Shown here: positions 50,747 through 58,999 of the stretch, one piece after another
How positions within the stretch are numbered: position 1 is the stretch's first letter
How the letters are laid out: each line of letters starts with the position of its first letter
Assembly (NCBI GenBank): GCA_902792005.1
Contig: CADAXW010000013.1
Coordinates: 20,325-84,324 of the forward strand
Length of the DNA: 64,000 nt
Origin: an uncultured Lachnospiraceae bacterium
GTDB taxonomy: Bacteria > Bacillota > Clostridia > Lachnospirales > Lachnospiraceae
Direction: 5' to 3'
The notes under the pieces: generated by a model
What the model was told of the DNA's origin: nothing
Database searches by the model: none
The model's input: the letters and a program-made list of their open reading frames with translations, nothing else
Program-made: the position numbers and the translations under genes

Positions 50747-51713
50747 TGGTCAGGCGGATCTCAAACAGGCTGTCCGCCACATTTCCTTCGATCTGAAAAT
50801 GCATGGCACCTGCCAGCTCCTTTACCACATACAGTCCAAGTCCGGTGCCGGGGCCGGTACGTGCCTTCGCCCGATAGAAGGGTTCGAAGATATGATCTGT
50901 GTCGATGGGAAAGTTTTCATCCATGTCATTTCGGAGGATGAAACGGATAGATTCGTCCGCCTTTTCTACGGAGAGTTCGATCCGGCTTCGGGCGTACTTC
51001 CGGACGTTGGAGAAGAGGTTTTCCAGGATCCGCTCCAGATAATGCCGGTCGGCCCGGACGGTGAGCTGCTCCTCCGGTATGGCGATCTCCGTTTCGATCC
51101 CGGAGTCCTCAATCCAGGAATACTGAGCCATCATTACATCCGAAAGAACGATATCAAAGCGAACGGCTTCCAGAGGAAGCTCCTTCCCTGCATCCAGATA
51201 GGTTACCTCAAAGAATTCATCCGAAAGAGTTTTCAGGTATCGCAGCCGTTCGGAAACGATGAGGAGATAATCCCGGATGGAGGTAAGCTCCTGCAGATAA
51301 TCACGGCTTTCCGGAGCAGGGGTCTTCGCATCTGCCGGGACCTCAGCCAGTATGTTATCCAGGGATTCCTGCACCATCTGCAGATAGCCGTCTGCCGAGG
51401 TGAGGGGAGTTCGAAAATCGTGGGAGACACCTGCCATGATGGTCCGTACCCGCTGTTCCTCCTCTGCGGAGCGTCTGGCAGATTCTTTCAGTTCATCCAC
51501 CAACAGATTGATCTCCCTGGCCAGCGCTACAGAAGACGCACCAAAGGAAGCAACCGTTATCGGCTGCTCCCTGTCCGTGGTCCGTATCTCATTTAGTTGT
51601 TCTCTGAAGCTCCGAAGCTCTGCCTTCAGGCAAAGATACCGAACCAGCAGTATCAGAGCCAGTATTCCGAATAAAGCGGCGAGAACGATCAGAGTGATGG
51701 TCAAACTGTCCAT
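50727..51713 (-). CDS. sensor histidine kinase
   Basis: A single N-terminal membrane helix (about residues 5-28) is followed by a helical linker, a HisKA domain with the phospho-acceptor in MAGVSHDFRTPLTSADGYL, and an HATPase domain (ILENLFSNVRKYA, FEPFYRAKARTGPGTGLGLYVVKELA). 328 residues with no extracellular domain: an intramembrane-sensing kinase layout often linked to peptide-antibiotic ABC transporters, as here. Confidence 0.88.
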   Translation of the reverse strand: MDSLTITLIVLAALFGILALILLVRYLCLKAELRSFREQLNEIRTTDREQPITVASFGASSVALAREINLLVDELKESARRSAEEEQRVRTIMAGVSHDFRTPLTSADGYLQMVQESLDNILAEVPADAKTPAPESRDYLQELTSIRDYLLIVSERLRYLKTLSDEFFEVTYLDAGKELPLEAVRFDIVLSDVMMAQYSWIEDSGIETEIAIPEEQLTVRADRHYLERILENLFSNVRKYARSRIELSVEKADESIRFILRNDMDENFPIDTDHIFEPFYRAKARTGPGTGLGLYVVKELAGAMHFQIEGNVADSLFEIRLTMPEYPS

Positions 51714-51828
51714 ATAGAAACCTGTAATTTCCGAAAGAGTTTATAGTGTTCGTACGATCATTCGATTTATGAAGAATGCGTCCCCATGATTAGAATAATG
51801 TATTCGGGAAAATGTTTCAATATGCATA

Positions 51829-52584
51829 TCAATAATCCTTCCGTGAGTAGACGAGGTATGCGATGCCGCCCCAGAGCAGAAGCTCGATGGCGAAGCCGCC
51901 CAGGCTCTGCCATACTACGTCAGGGCTCATGGGAGATGTAAGAATCACGCCCTGCTTTGAAAGGCAGGTGACGTTGAGGATCGTACTCAGGAAGCTGTCG
52001 GAAGAAGCGGCATTGAAGGTTTCTTCCATCAGATCCTGGCTGGTGACGGCGGAAGCGATGATCTGGCCAATGGTTTCCAGCAACAGCCGGACATATACCA
52101 GCACGGGCCCCAGCATGCTTTTTACACACATGGTGAGCAGAACGCCGAAGGACGTACAACGAAGGAGTGAAAGGAGGAACAGGGGTTCCTGTTTCAGCAC
52201 TTCAGAGATTCCCTGCGTGCTCATAGTGCATGCGATCCCAAGACCAACCAGGTGAGCAGCATATACGATGAGCGCGATAGGGAGTGCGATGGACAGCAGC
52301 TTCGACAGGATGATCCGCATGGAGCTGTTCCCTGCCATGACTTCATACATACATGTGCGGTGATGATACCCGCGGCCGGCGATGTAGGCTGCCATCAGTG
52401 AGATCAGCATGGCTCCGACGGAGAGCATGGACATACTTGACACGAAAAAGGTCTCTGCCGACTCCACATTGGGTGCTGAGACAAAGGGGGCGGCTGTCAT
52501 ATAGAGTGCGATAAAGAATGTGAACACCCAAAACCCGTTTACTTTTTTCGTACGATATAATTCCGCTTTGATCAGTTTACCCAT
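51829..52584 (-). CDS. ABC-2-type transporter permease
   Basis: 251 residues with about six hydrophobic helices (near 15-35, 52-72, 98-125, 140-165, 170-200 and 230-247). It starts MGKLIKAELYRTKKVNGFWV as in ABC-2 permeases of exporters. The ATPase gene ends 4 bases upstream, so the two are coupled. The substrate is not deducible; relatives export or confer immunity to peptides. Confidence 0.78.
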   Translation of the reverse strand: MGKLIKAELYRTKKVNGFWVFTFFIALYMTAAPFVSAPNVESAETFFVSSMSMLSVGAMLISLMAAYIAGRGYHHRTCMYEVMAGNSSMRIILSKLLSIALPIALIVYAAHLVGLGIACTMSTQGISEVLKQEPLFLLSLLRCTSFGVLLTMCVKSMLGPVLVYVRLLLETIGQIIASAVTSQDLMEETFNAASSDSFLSTILNVTCLSKQGVILTSPMSPDVVWQSLGGFAIELLLWGGIAYLVYSRKDY

Positions 52585-52588
52585 GATT

Positions 52589-53545
52589 CTAAGCCCTCCT
52601 TCCGAACAGGTTTTTTATGGGTGAATACTTTTCCTTCTCCGCCTTTTCATGGGAAACCTTTGACAGATAGTACTCCTCCAGACTGTCACTGGTCTGGGCA
52701 AAACGAAGGATGGTAAAGCCCGCTTCTGTGATAGCGCGGGATACCTTCGCCACATCATCCAGAGACTCGTACAGCCGAAGCTCGTCATCCTCCATCACCT
52801 TATAATCGCTGATGGAAAGGGTTTGCTCCAGAGCCGCTACGGTCTCTGCCATTCGATCCGTCCGAATGGAGATATAGCTTCGGGAGTGCTGCATCAGCTC
52901 TTCCTTCGAAAGGGATTCGATGATCTGCCCTTCATTTATGATCACATAGTCCGTGCAGAGCTCCGACAACTCTGCCAGCAGGTGACTGGAAATGATAATG
53001 GTCTTTCCTTCCTTCTCACACAGCTCTTTTAAAATGTGCCGTACCTCCACGATGCCTTCGGGATCCAACCCATTTACGGGCTCGTCCAGAACCAGGACCT
53101 CGGGATCCGGAAGCAGCGCCATGGCGATCCCCAGCCGCTGTTTCATTCCCAGAGAAAAATGTTTCGCGGCCTTCTTCCCGGTATCGCCAAGACCCACGTA
53201 CTGAAGAAGCTTCTCGCAGCGGGAAGCATCCGCCACGCCCCGGACCAGACGGACATACTTCATATTTTCCATGGCTGTGAGAGATCCGTCGATGATGGGG
53301 TTCTCGATCATGAAGCTGATGCGGTCCCGGTTTCTGTCCAGACGCTCCTCCGATTCAAATAACCGGAGCTGTCCGTCCGTGGCGTGGGCCAGTCCGCCGA
53401 TGATCTTCATAATGGTGGTCTTGCCCGCACCGTTGGGACCGATCAGACCCACGATATGTCCCTTCTCAACCGAGAAGGACACATGCTCCAGCACCTTATG
53501 CTTTCCATATACCTTCTGGATCTCTTTCAGTTCGATCACTTTCAT
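52589..53545 (-). CDS. ABC transporter ATP-binding protein (BcrA/CcmA type)
   Basis: Walker A GPNGAGKTTIMKI, a Q-loop FMIENPIIDGSLTAMEN, signature HFSLGMKQRLGIAMAL, Walker B VLVLDEPVNGLDPEG and the His switch ISSHLLAEL are all present. A C-terminal about 95-residue extension (YISIRTDRMAETVAALE, then ISDYKVMEDDELRLYE) is typical of bacitracin or lantibiotic-immunity ATPases. It drives the following permease. AAAGGAC lies before the ATG. Confidence 0.88.
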   Translation of the reverse strand: MKVIELKEIQKVYGKHKVLEHVSFSVEKGHIVGLIGPNGAGKTTIMKIIGGLAHATDGQLRLFESEERLDRNRDRISFMIENPIIDGSLTAMENMKYVRLVRGVADASRCEKLLQYVGLGDTGKKAAKHFSLGMKQRLGIAMALLPDPEVLVLDEPVNGLDPEGIVEVRHILKELCEKEGKTIIISSHLLAELSELCTDYVIINEGQIIESLSKEELMQHSRSYISIRTDRMAETVAALEQTLSISDYKVMEDDELRLYESLDDVAKVSRAITEAGFTILRFAQTSDSLEEYYLSKVSHEKAEKEKYSPIKNLFGRRA

Positions 53546-53649
53546 AGATGATGTCCTTTCGTCCTTTGTATTGGTTCATGTTCTGTACCCATCATAAAAC
53601 CGGGTGGTTAAGAAAAGGTTAAGTTTCTGAATTATCTTAATTTTATCCG

Positions 53650-53707
53650 TTGTCGGGAGACTTCACCTATGATAGGATGGGAATAACAAACAAGTTTCAT
53701 ACAAGTT
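53650..53707 (+). promoter_or_regulatory. araR promoter with candidate AraR operator
   Basis: TTGTCG (53650-53655) and TAGGAT (53673-53678) are spaced by 17 bases. Two direct copies of ACAAGTT (53690-53696 and 53701-53707) straddle the expected start site, fitting autorepression. A third ACAAGTT is at 54958, before araA. Confidence 0.45.
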
Positions 53708-53717
53708 GGAGGAACCA

Positions 53718-54809
53718 ATGGGAGATAGCAGGAGAGAAAGAAAATACAGTGAAATAGAGACAGAGCTTCGGGAGCTGGTGTTCTCCGATCTTTGTAAACC
53801 GGGCGATAAGCTCCCTTCCGAAAATGTACTGGCCCAGCGTTACGGTGTCAGCCGTCAGACCGTGCGGAAGGCGCTGGAAGGGCTGGAACGGGAAGGATAC
53901 ATTTACGCGAAGCACGGAAGCGGACGCTTTGTATCCGAACGGATGCTGCACCGGAAGCAGTCCAAGAATATCGCTGTGGTCATGACCTATCTGTCCGACT
54001 ATATCTTCCCGAAGGTGATCAGTGGGATTGATGAGGTCCTGTCTGCCAACGGCTATGACCTCATCCTGAAGCATACCAACAACTCCCGCCACGGAGAACT
54101 GGCCTGTCTCACAGAGCTTCTGAACAAGGACATCGACGGGATCATCATCGAACCCAGTAAGAGCAATCTGTACTGTAAGCACGTCGATCTCTTCGAGAAG
54201 CTGGAGGAATACGAGATCCCTTACGTATTTATTCAGGGAGAATACGAAGCCATGGTTGACCGGCCCCATGTACTTCTGGATGATGAAAAAGGAAGCTTCC
54301 TCCTGACGCAGCACCTGATCGGCCTCGGACATCGGGAGATCTACGGGATCTTTAAAAGCGATGACAGCCAGGGACAGAAACGCCACAACGGATATGCCCG
54401 TGCACTTGCAGAAGCAGGGATCCCCTATGATCCGACACGGGTCATCTGGTTCTATACAGAGGACCGCAAGGTCCATCCCTACACCAGCCTGCAGAAGATC
54501 ATCCGAAGCGGCAGACAAGTGGACGCGGTGGTCTGCTATAACGACCAGATCGCCCGCCACGTGATCCGCGCCATCCGGGAAACCGGGAAACGCGTACCCG
54601 AAGACATCTCCGTCACCGGCTACGACAATTCCGAAAACCTGAATGTAGACGGCTCCCAGCTCACCACCATCGTACATCCCCAGGAAGAACTGGGCCGCCT
54701 GGCCGCGGACATGCTGCTACACCTGATCCGCAAGGAGGAGACAGAGACACGAATTGTAATTGAGCCGGAGTTAATAATTGGTGACACAACAAAAACGTAT
54801 ATGCAATAA
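53718..54809 (+). CDS. araR: GntR/LacI-type arabinose operon repressor
   Basis: The N-terminal GntR winged helix (about residues 7-75; PGDKLPSENVLAQRYGVSRQ, then KHGSGRFVSER) is joined to a LacI-type periplasmic-binding-like domain (about 80-360; NIAVVMTYLSDYIFPKVISG, then ISVTGYDNSENLNVDGSQLT). This is the AraR architecture known from Bacillus subtilis, where L-arabinose releases the repressor. The 363-residue product begins at ATG 53718 with GGAGG five bases upstream. The arabinose genes follow downstream. Confidence 0.88.
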   Translation: MGDSRRERKYSEIETELRELVFSDLCKPGDKLPSENVLAQRYGVSRQTVRKALEGLEREGYIYAKHGSGRFVSERMLHRKQSKNIAVVMTYLSDYIFPKVISGIDEVLSANGYDLILKHTNNSRHGELACLTELLNKDIDGIIIEPSKSNLYCKHVDLFEKLEEYEIPYVFIQGEYEAMVDRPHVLLDDEKGSFLLTQHLIGLGHREIYGIFKSDDSQGQKRHNGYARALAEAGIPYDPTRVIWFYTEDRKVHPYTSLQKIIRSGRQVDAVVCYNDQIARHVIRAIRETGKRVPEDISVTGYDNSENLNVDGSQLTTIVHPQEELGRLAADMLLHLIRKEETETRIVIEPELIIGDTTKTYMQ

Positions 54810-54810
54810 T
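54781..54810 (+). promoter_or_regulatory. promoter inside the araR 3' end
   Basis: GTGACA (54781-54786) and AATAAT (54805-54810) are spaced by 18 bases. It overlaps the araR stop codon and would start an RNA near 54817. Confidence 0.5.
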
Positions 54811-54816
54811 AACAGG

Positions 54817-55011
54817 TTTGTTTTCGTTTGTGTTCATACGAGGCGCTAAACGTCCGACCACGATGCCTTTCGAGGTCATTGCGGGTCCCGGCACTTGGCA
54901 ATCCGTGAGCGAAGCGAAACGGGAAGCCTATGTGCCGCTGGGGGCACCCGCAACTAAACAAGTTCCATGATAAGCCTAGGGGTAACTATGGCAAATCATG
55001 GAACTTTTTTG
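54817..55011 (+). ncRNA. compact structured RNA between araR and araA
   Basis: About 195 bases with nested pairing: GCGGGT (54881-54886) with ACCCGC (54946-54951); CGGCAC (54889-54894) with GTGCCG (54932-54937); GGC (54897) with GCC (54926); CCGT (54903-54906) with ACGG (54919-54922). A UUCG-capped hairpin lies at 54863-54879. It ends in a 3' terminator stem. It has its own promoter and no open frame. Size and layout recall the raiA-motif RNA of Firmicutes, but I cannot confirm the class. Alternative: a regulatory leader of araA. Confidence 0.6.
54961..55011 (+). terminator. terminator between the structured RNA and araA
   Basis: AGTTCCATGAT (54961-54971) pairs perfectly with ATCATGGAACT (54995-55005), followed by a T run. 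It lies 3 bases before the araA ribosome binding site. Confidence 0.8.
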
Positions 55012-55030
55012 TTGGAGGAGGTACATTTCA

Positions 55031-56524
55031 TTGAAGAAGAAGGACTACAAGTTCTGGTTCTGTACCGGTTCCCAGGATCTTTACGGGGACGAGGTTCTGC
55101 AGCATGTCGCTGCGCATTCCAAAGAGATCGTGGACACACTGAACGCATCCGGCACCCTGCCCTACGAGGTGGTGTGGAAGCCGGTGCTCATCACAAATCA
55201 GCTGATCCGCGAGACATTTAACAAGGCAAATGAGGACGAAAGCTGTGCAGGCGTCATCACCTGGATGCACACCTTTTCGCCGGCAAAATCCTGGATCCTG
55301 GGGCTGCAGGAGTACCGCAAACCGTTGCTGCATCTTCACACCCAGTACAACGAGGAGCTGCCCTACGACACCATCGACATGGACTTCATGAACGAGAACC
55401 AGGCGGCTCACGGTGACCGGGAGTACGGCCACATCGTCAGCCGTATGCGGATCGAGCGGAAGGTAGTGGTCGGCTACTGGAAGGATCCGGTGGTGCAGGG
55501 GAAGATCGCATCCTGGATGCGCACCGCAGTGGGCGTCATCGAGTCCAGTCATATCCGCGTGATGCGTGTGGCAGACAACATGAGAAATGTAGCGGTCACC
55601 GAGGGAGACAAGGTGGAAGCGCAGATCAAGTTCGGCTGGGAGGTGGACTCCTATCCGGTGAATGAGATCGCGGACAGTGTGGCTGCCGTTTCCGAGTCGG
55701 ATGTGAACGCCCTGATGGACGAGTATGAGAGTAAATATCAGTTTGAGCTGGACGGACGTGATCCGGAGGAATTCCGCAGGCACGTGGCCGTACAGGCGAA
55801 GATCGAGCTGGGCTTCGAACGGTTCCTGGAGGCAAAGGATTATCAGGCCATCGTCACACATTTCGGTGATCTGGGTGCACTGAAGCAGCTGCCCGGTCTG
55901 GCGATCCAGCGTCTGATGGAGAAGGGCTACGGCTTTGGTGCCGAGGGCGACTGGAAGGTAGCCGCCATGGTACGTCTGATGAAGATCATGACCGAGGGCA
56001 TGCCGGGAGCAAAGGGCACCTCCATGATGGAGGACTACACCTACAACCTGGTTCGCGGCAAGGAAGGAATCCTGGAGGCGCACATGCTGGAGATCTGTCC
56101 CTCCATCTCCGACGGACCCATCCGTGTCCGTGTAAAACCTCTGTCCATGGGAAATCGGGAGGATCCTGCGCGGCTGGTATTCACCGCAAAGGAGGGACCG
56201 GGTATCGCAGTCTCCATGGTGGATCTGGGCAACCGTTTCCGTCTTATCATCAATGATGTGGAGTGCCGGAAGACCGAGCGCCCCATGCCGGAGCTGCCGG
56301 TGGCAACAGCTTACTGGACGCCGCAGCCGGATCTCTATACCGGCGCTGAAGCATGGATCCTGGCAGGCGGGGCACACCATACAGCCTTTACCTACGATCT
56401 CACTGCAGAGCAGATGGGAGACTGGGCAGAGCTGATGGGCATCGAAGCGGTATTTATCAATAAGAACACAACCATCCCGGAGTTTAAGCGTGATCTGAAA
56501 CTGGGAGAGGTATTTTATCGTTAA
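55031..56524 (+). CDS. araA: L-arabinose isomerase
   Basis: It converts L-arabinose to L-ribulose using Mn2+. Family marks: [15 protein letters not shown] at the N-terminus, [15 protein letters not shown]-type strands, [26 protein letters not shown] with Glu and His metal ligands, and [11 protein letters not shown]. The 497-residue enzyme begins at TTG 55031, nine bases after GGAGGAGG; the ATG at 54998 lies inside the terminator stem and is not credible. It heads the pentose operon. Confidence 0.93.
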   Translation: MKKKDYKFWFCTGSQDLYGDEVLQHVAAHSKEIVDTLNASGTLPYEVVWKPVLITNQLIRETFNKANEDESCAGVITWMHTFSPAKSWILGLQEYRKPLLHLHTQYNEELPYDTIDMDFMNENQAAHGDREYGHIVSRMRIERKVVVGYWKDPVVQGKIASWMRTAVGVIESSHIRVMRVADNMRNVAVTEGDKVEAQIKFGWEVDSYPVNEIADSVAAVSESDVNALMDEYESKYQFELDGRDPEEFRRHVAVQAKIELGFERFLEAKDYQAIVTHFGDLGALKQLPGLAIQRLMEKGYGFGAEGDWKVAAMVRLMKIMTEGMPGAKGTSMMEDYTYNLVRGKEGILEAHMLEICPSISDGPIRVRVKPLSMGNREDPARLVFTAKEGPGIAVSMVDLGNRFRLIINDVECRKTERPMPELPVATAYWTPQPDLYTGAEAWILAGGAHHTAFTYDLTAEQMGDWAELMGIEAVFINKNTTIPEFKRDLKLGEVFYR

Positions 56525-56547
56525 ACGAAGAAAGAAGGGAGTACAAA

Positions 56548-57201
56548 ATGAAATTCTTTATCGACACAGCACATGTAGAGGACATCAAAAAAGCAAATGA
56601 CATGGGAGTGATCTGCGGCGTGACCACAAATCCGTCCCTCATCGCCAAGGAAGGCCGCGACTTCAAGGAGGTCATCAAGGAGATCACCGAGATCGTGGAC
56701 GGCCCCATCAGCGGCGAGGTAAAGGCCACCACGGTGGATGCAGAGGGAATGATCGCTGAGGGCCGCGAGATCGCAGCCATCCATCCGAACATGGTAGTGA
56801 AGATTCCCATGACCGTAGAGGGTCTGAAGGCAGTGAAGGCTCTCTCCAAAGAGGGGATCAAGACAAATGTAACGCTGATCTTCTCTGCTAACCAGGCGCT
56901 TCTCGCAGCAAGAGCCGGTGCAACCTATGTATCTCCCTTCCTGGGACGTCTGGACGATATCAGCTCCCCGGGAATCGAGCTTGTAGAGAATATCGTGGAC
57001 ATTTTCCAGAACTATGATATCCGGACCGAGATCATCGCAGCCAGCATCCGGAATACGGTTCATGTAACCGAGTGTGCTCTGGCAGGTGCGGATATCGCAA
57101 CCGTGCCCTATGCTGTGATCGAGCAGATGACCAAGCATCCTCTGACAGATCAGGGTATCGTGAAGTTCCAGGAAGACTATCGAAAGGTATTCGGTGAGTA
57201 A
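56548..57201 (+). CDS. tal: transaldolase (fructose-6-phosphate aldolase subfamily)
   Basis: 217 residues: [33 protein letters not shown], the Schiff-base lysine in [33 protein letters not shown] and [10 protein letters not shown]. This short TalC/Fsa type usually has transaldolase activity in Firmicutes. Placed between araA and transketolase genes, it should process xylulose-5-phosphate carbon into glycolytic intermediates. Confidence 0.9.
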   Translation: MKFFIDTAHVEDIKKANDMGVICGVTTNPSLIAKEGRDFKEVIKEITEIVDGPISGEVKATTVDAEGMIAEGREIAAIHPNMVVKIPMTVEGLKAVKALSKEGIKTNVTLIFSANQALLAARAGATYVSPFLGRLDDISSPGIELVENIVDIFQNYDIRTEIIAASIRNTVHVTECALAGADIATVPYAVIEQMTKHPLTDQGIVKFQEDYRKVFGE

Positions 57202-57204
57202 AAT

Positions 57205-58041
57205 ATGAATGATGAGATGAAAAAGGATCTGCAGAAGAAGGCAAATGAGGTACGGCGCGGAATCGTGACAGCGGTTCACAGCGCAAAGTCCGGCCATCCG
57301 GGAGGATCTCTCTCGGCAGCGGACATCCTGACCTACCTCTATTTTGAAAAAATGAACATCGATCCGAAGGATCCGAGAGGTGCGGATCGGGATCGTTTCG
57401 TTCTTTCCAAAGGACACATCGCGCCGGCGCTTTATTCCGTACTCGCCAACCGCGGCTATTTCCCGGTAGAAGATCTGAAAACCCTCCGTCATACCGGGTC
57501 ATATCTGCAGGGACACCCGGACATGAAACACATTCCGGGTGTGGACATGTCCTCCGGATCTTTGGGACAGGGTCTCTCCGCGGCAGTCGGAATGGCGCTG
57601 GCAGGTAAGCTGGACAAGAAGAGCTACAGAGTTTATGCCATGTGCGGCGACGGAGAGATCGAGGAAGGCCAGATCTGGGAGGCGTCCATGTTCGCGGCTG
57701 CCAGAAAGCTGGATAACCTGACTGTGATCATAGACAACAACAACCTTCAGATCGACGGGACCATCGAGGAGGTCTGCTCCCCCTATCCCATCGCTGACAA
57801 GTTCGAGGCCTTTGGCTTCCATGTGATCTGCATCGACGGACATGATTTCGATGCCATCGAAAATGCATTTGCAGAGGCAGAGAAAACGGAAGGAAAGCCT
57901 ACGGCCATCGTTGCGAAGACCACGAAGGGTAAGGGCGTATCCTTTATGGAGAATCAGTGCGGATGGCACGGAAAGGCTCCGAATGATGAGGAATACGCAC
58001 AGGCCATGAAGGATTTGGAGGATTTGGAGGTGACCGCATAA
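57205..58041 (+). CDS. tktA: transketolase, N-terminal subunit
   Basis: The thiamine diphosphate domain shows VHSAKSGHPGGSLSAADIL, SKGHIAPALYSVL, GSLGQGLSAAVGMALA, and the ThDP motif GDGEIEEGQIWEA to NNLQIDG. 278 residues. Clostridial transketolases are often split into two genes; this half needs the partner that follows. The last codons contain a 9-bp tandem duplication that doubles the GGAGG site for the next gene. Confidence 0.92.
   Translation: MNDEMKKDLQKKANEVRRGIVTAVHSAKSGHPGGSLSAADILTYLYFEKMNIDPKDPRGADRDRFVLSKGHIAPALYSVLANRGYFPVEDLKTLRHTGSYLQGHPDMKHIPGVDMSSGSLGQGLSAAVGMALAGKLDKKSYRVYAMCGDGEIEEGQIWEASMFAAARKLDNLTVIIDNNNLQIDGTIEEVCSPYPIADKFEAFGFHVICIDGHDFDAIENAFAEAEKTEGKPTAIVAKTTKGKGVSFMENQCGWHGKAPNDEEYAQAMKDLEDLEVTA
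58012..58029 (+). repeat. 9-bp exact tandem repeat before the tktB start
   Basis: GATTTGGAG occurs at 58012-58020 and 58021-58029, in frame in tktA. It creates two GGAGG-like sites. Confidence 0.9.
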
Positions 58042-58979
58042 TGGCAGAGGTAAAGAAAATTGCGACCAGAGACAGCTACGGCCAGGCACTGGTGGAGCTG
58101 GGAACCGAGAAGGAAGATCTGATCGTTCTCGATGCGGATCTTGCAGCTGCCACCAAAACGGCGGTATTTAAGAAGGCATTCCCGGAGAGACATATCGACT
58201 GCGGTATCGCAGAGGCAGATATGATGGGCATCGCTGCAGGACTTTCCACCTGCGGAAAAGTACCCTTCGCCAGCACATTTGCCATGTTTGCCGCAGGCAG
58301 AGCCTATGAACAGGTAAGGAACTCCATCGGTTACCCGCATCTGAATGTAAAGATCGGTGCGACCCACGCCGGCATCTCCGTCGGTGAGGACGGTGCCAGC
58401 CATCAGTGCAACGAGGACATCGCCCTGATGCGGACCATCCCCGGGATGACGATCTTCAATCCGTCGGATGATATCGAAGCGAAGGCTGCGGTAAAGGCAG
58501 CATACGAGATCGACGGACCGGTATATATGCGCTTCGGGCGACTGGCGGTTCCGGTGATCAATGACAATCCGGATTATACCTTCGTACCCGGCAAGGGCGT
58601 GCTGCTCCGGGACGGAACGGATATCACCATCTTCGCTACGGGCCTGCCGGTCAGCGAGAGCCTTCAGGCAGCGGAAATGTTGGCACAGGACGGCGTAAGC
58701 GCGCGGGTGATCAACATCCATACAATCAAGCCAATCGATGAGGAGATCATCGTGAAGGCAGCGAAGGAAACAGGAAAACTCTTTACTGTGGAGGAGCATT
58801 CCATCATCGGCGGCCTGGGCAGTGCAGTGGCAGAGGTGCTTTCAGAGCAGGCACCGGCGCCGCTCACTCGCATCGGTGTCAGAGACACCTTCGGCGAGTC
58901 CGGACCGGCAAAGGAACTGCTTCACAAATACAAGCTGGATGCAGAAGGCATCTACGAACAGATCAAGGCAAAACTATAA
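58041..58979 (+). CDS. tktB: transketolase, C-terminal subunit
   Basis: The pyrimidine-binding and C-terminal domains show TRDSYGQALVELGTEKEDLIVLDADLA, the catalytic Glu region DCGIAEADMMGIAAGLS, FASTFAMFAAGRAYEQVRN and YMRFGRLAVPVI. The final domain starts TIFATGLPVSESL. 312 residues. ATG overlaps the tktA stop (TAATG), so the subunits are coupled. It transfers two-carbon ketol units in the pentose phosphate pathway. Confidence 0.92.
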   Translation: MAEVKKIATRDSYGQALVELGTEKEDLIVLDADLAAATKTAVFKKAFPERHIDCGIAEADMMGIAAGLSTCGKVPFASTFAMFAAGRAYEQVRNSIGYPHLNVKIGATHAGISVGEDGASHQCNEDIALMRTIPGMTIFNPSDDIEAKAAVKAAYEIDGPVYMRFGRLAVPVINDNPDYTFVPGKGVLLRDGTDITIFATGLPVSESLQAAEMLAQDGVSARVINIHTIKPIDEEIIVKAAKETGKLFTVEEHSIIGGLGSAVAEVLSEQAPAPLTRIGVRDTFGESGPAKELLHKYKLDAEGIYEQIKAKL

Positions 58980-58999
58980 TTGAGGAGGAATAAAATATC

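Noticed and set aside
50031..51596. 521-residue plus-strand frame opposite the response regulator and kinase
   Set aside because: It spans two strongly conserved genes on the other strand; the product has no domain and no start signal.
54998..55030. ATG 54998 as the araA start
   Set aside because: It lies inside the terminator stem and upstream of the GGAGGAGG site; TTG 55031 gives the family-typical N-terminus.
55028..56380. 450-residue minus-strand frame opposite araA
   Set aside because: Antisense shadow of L-arabinose isomerase.
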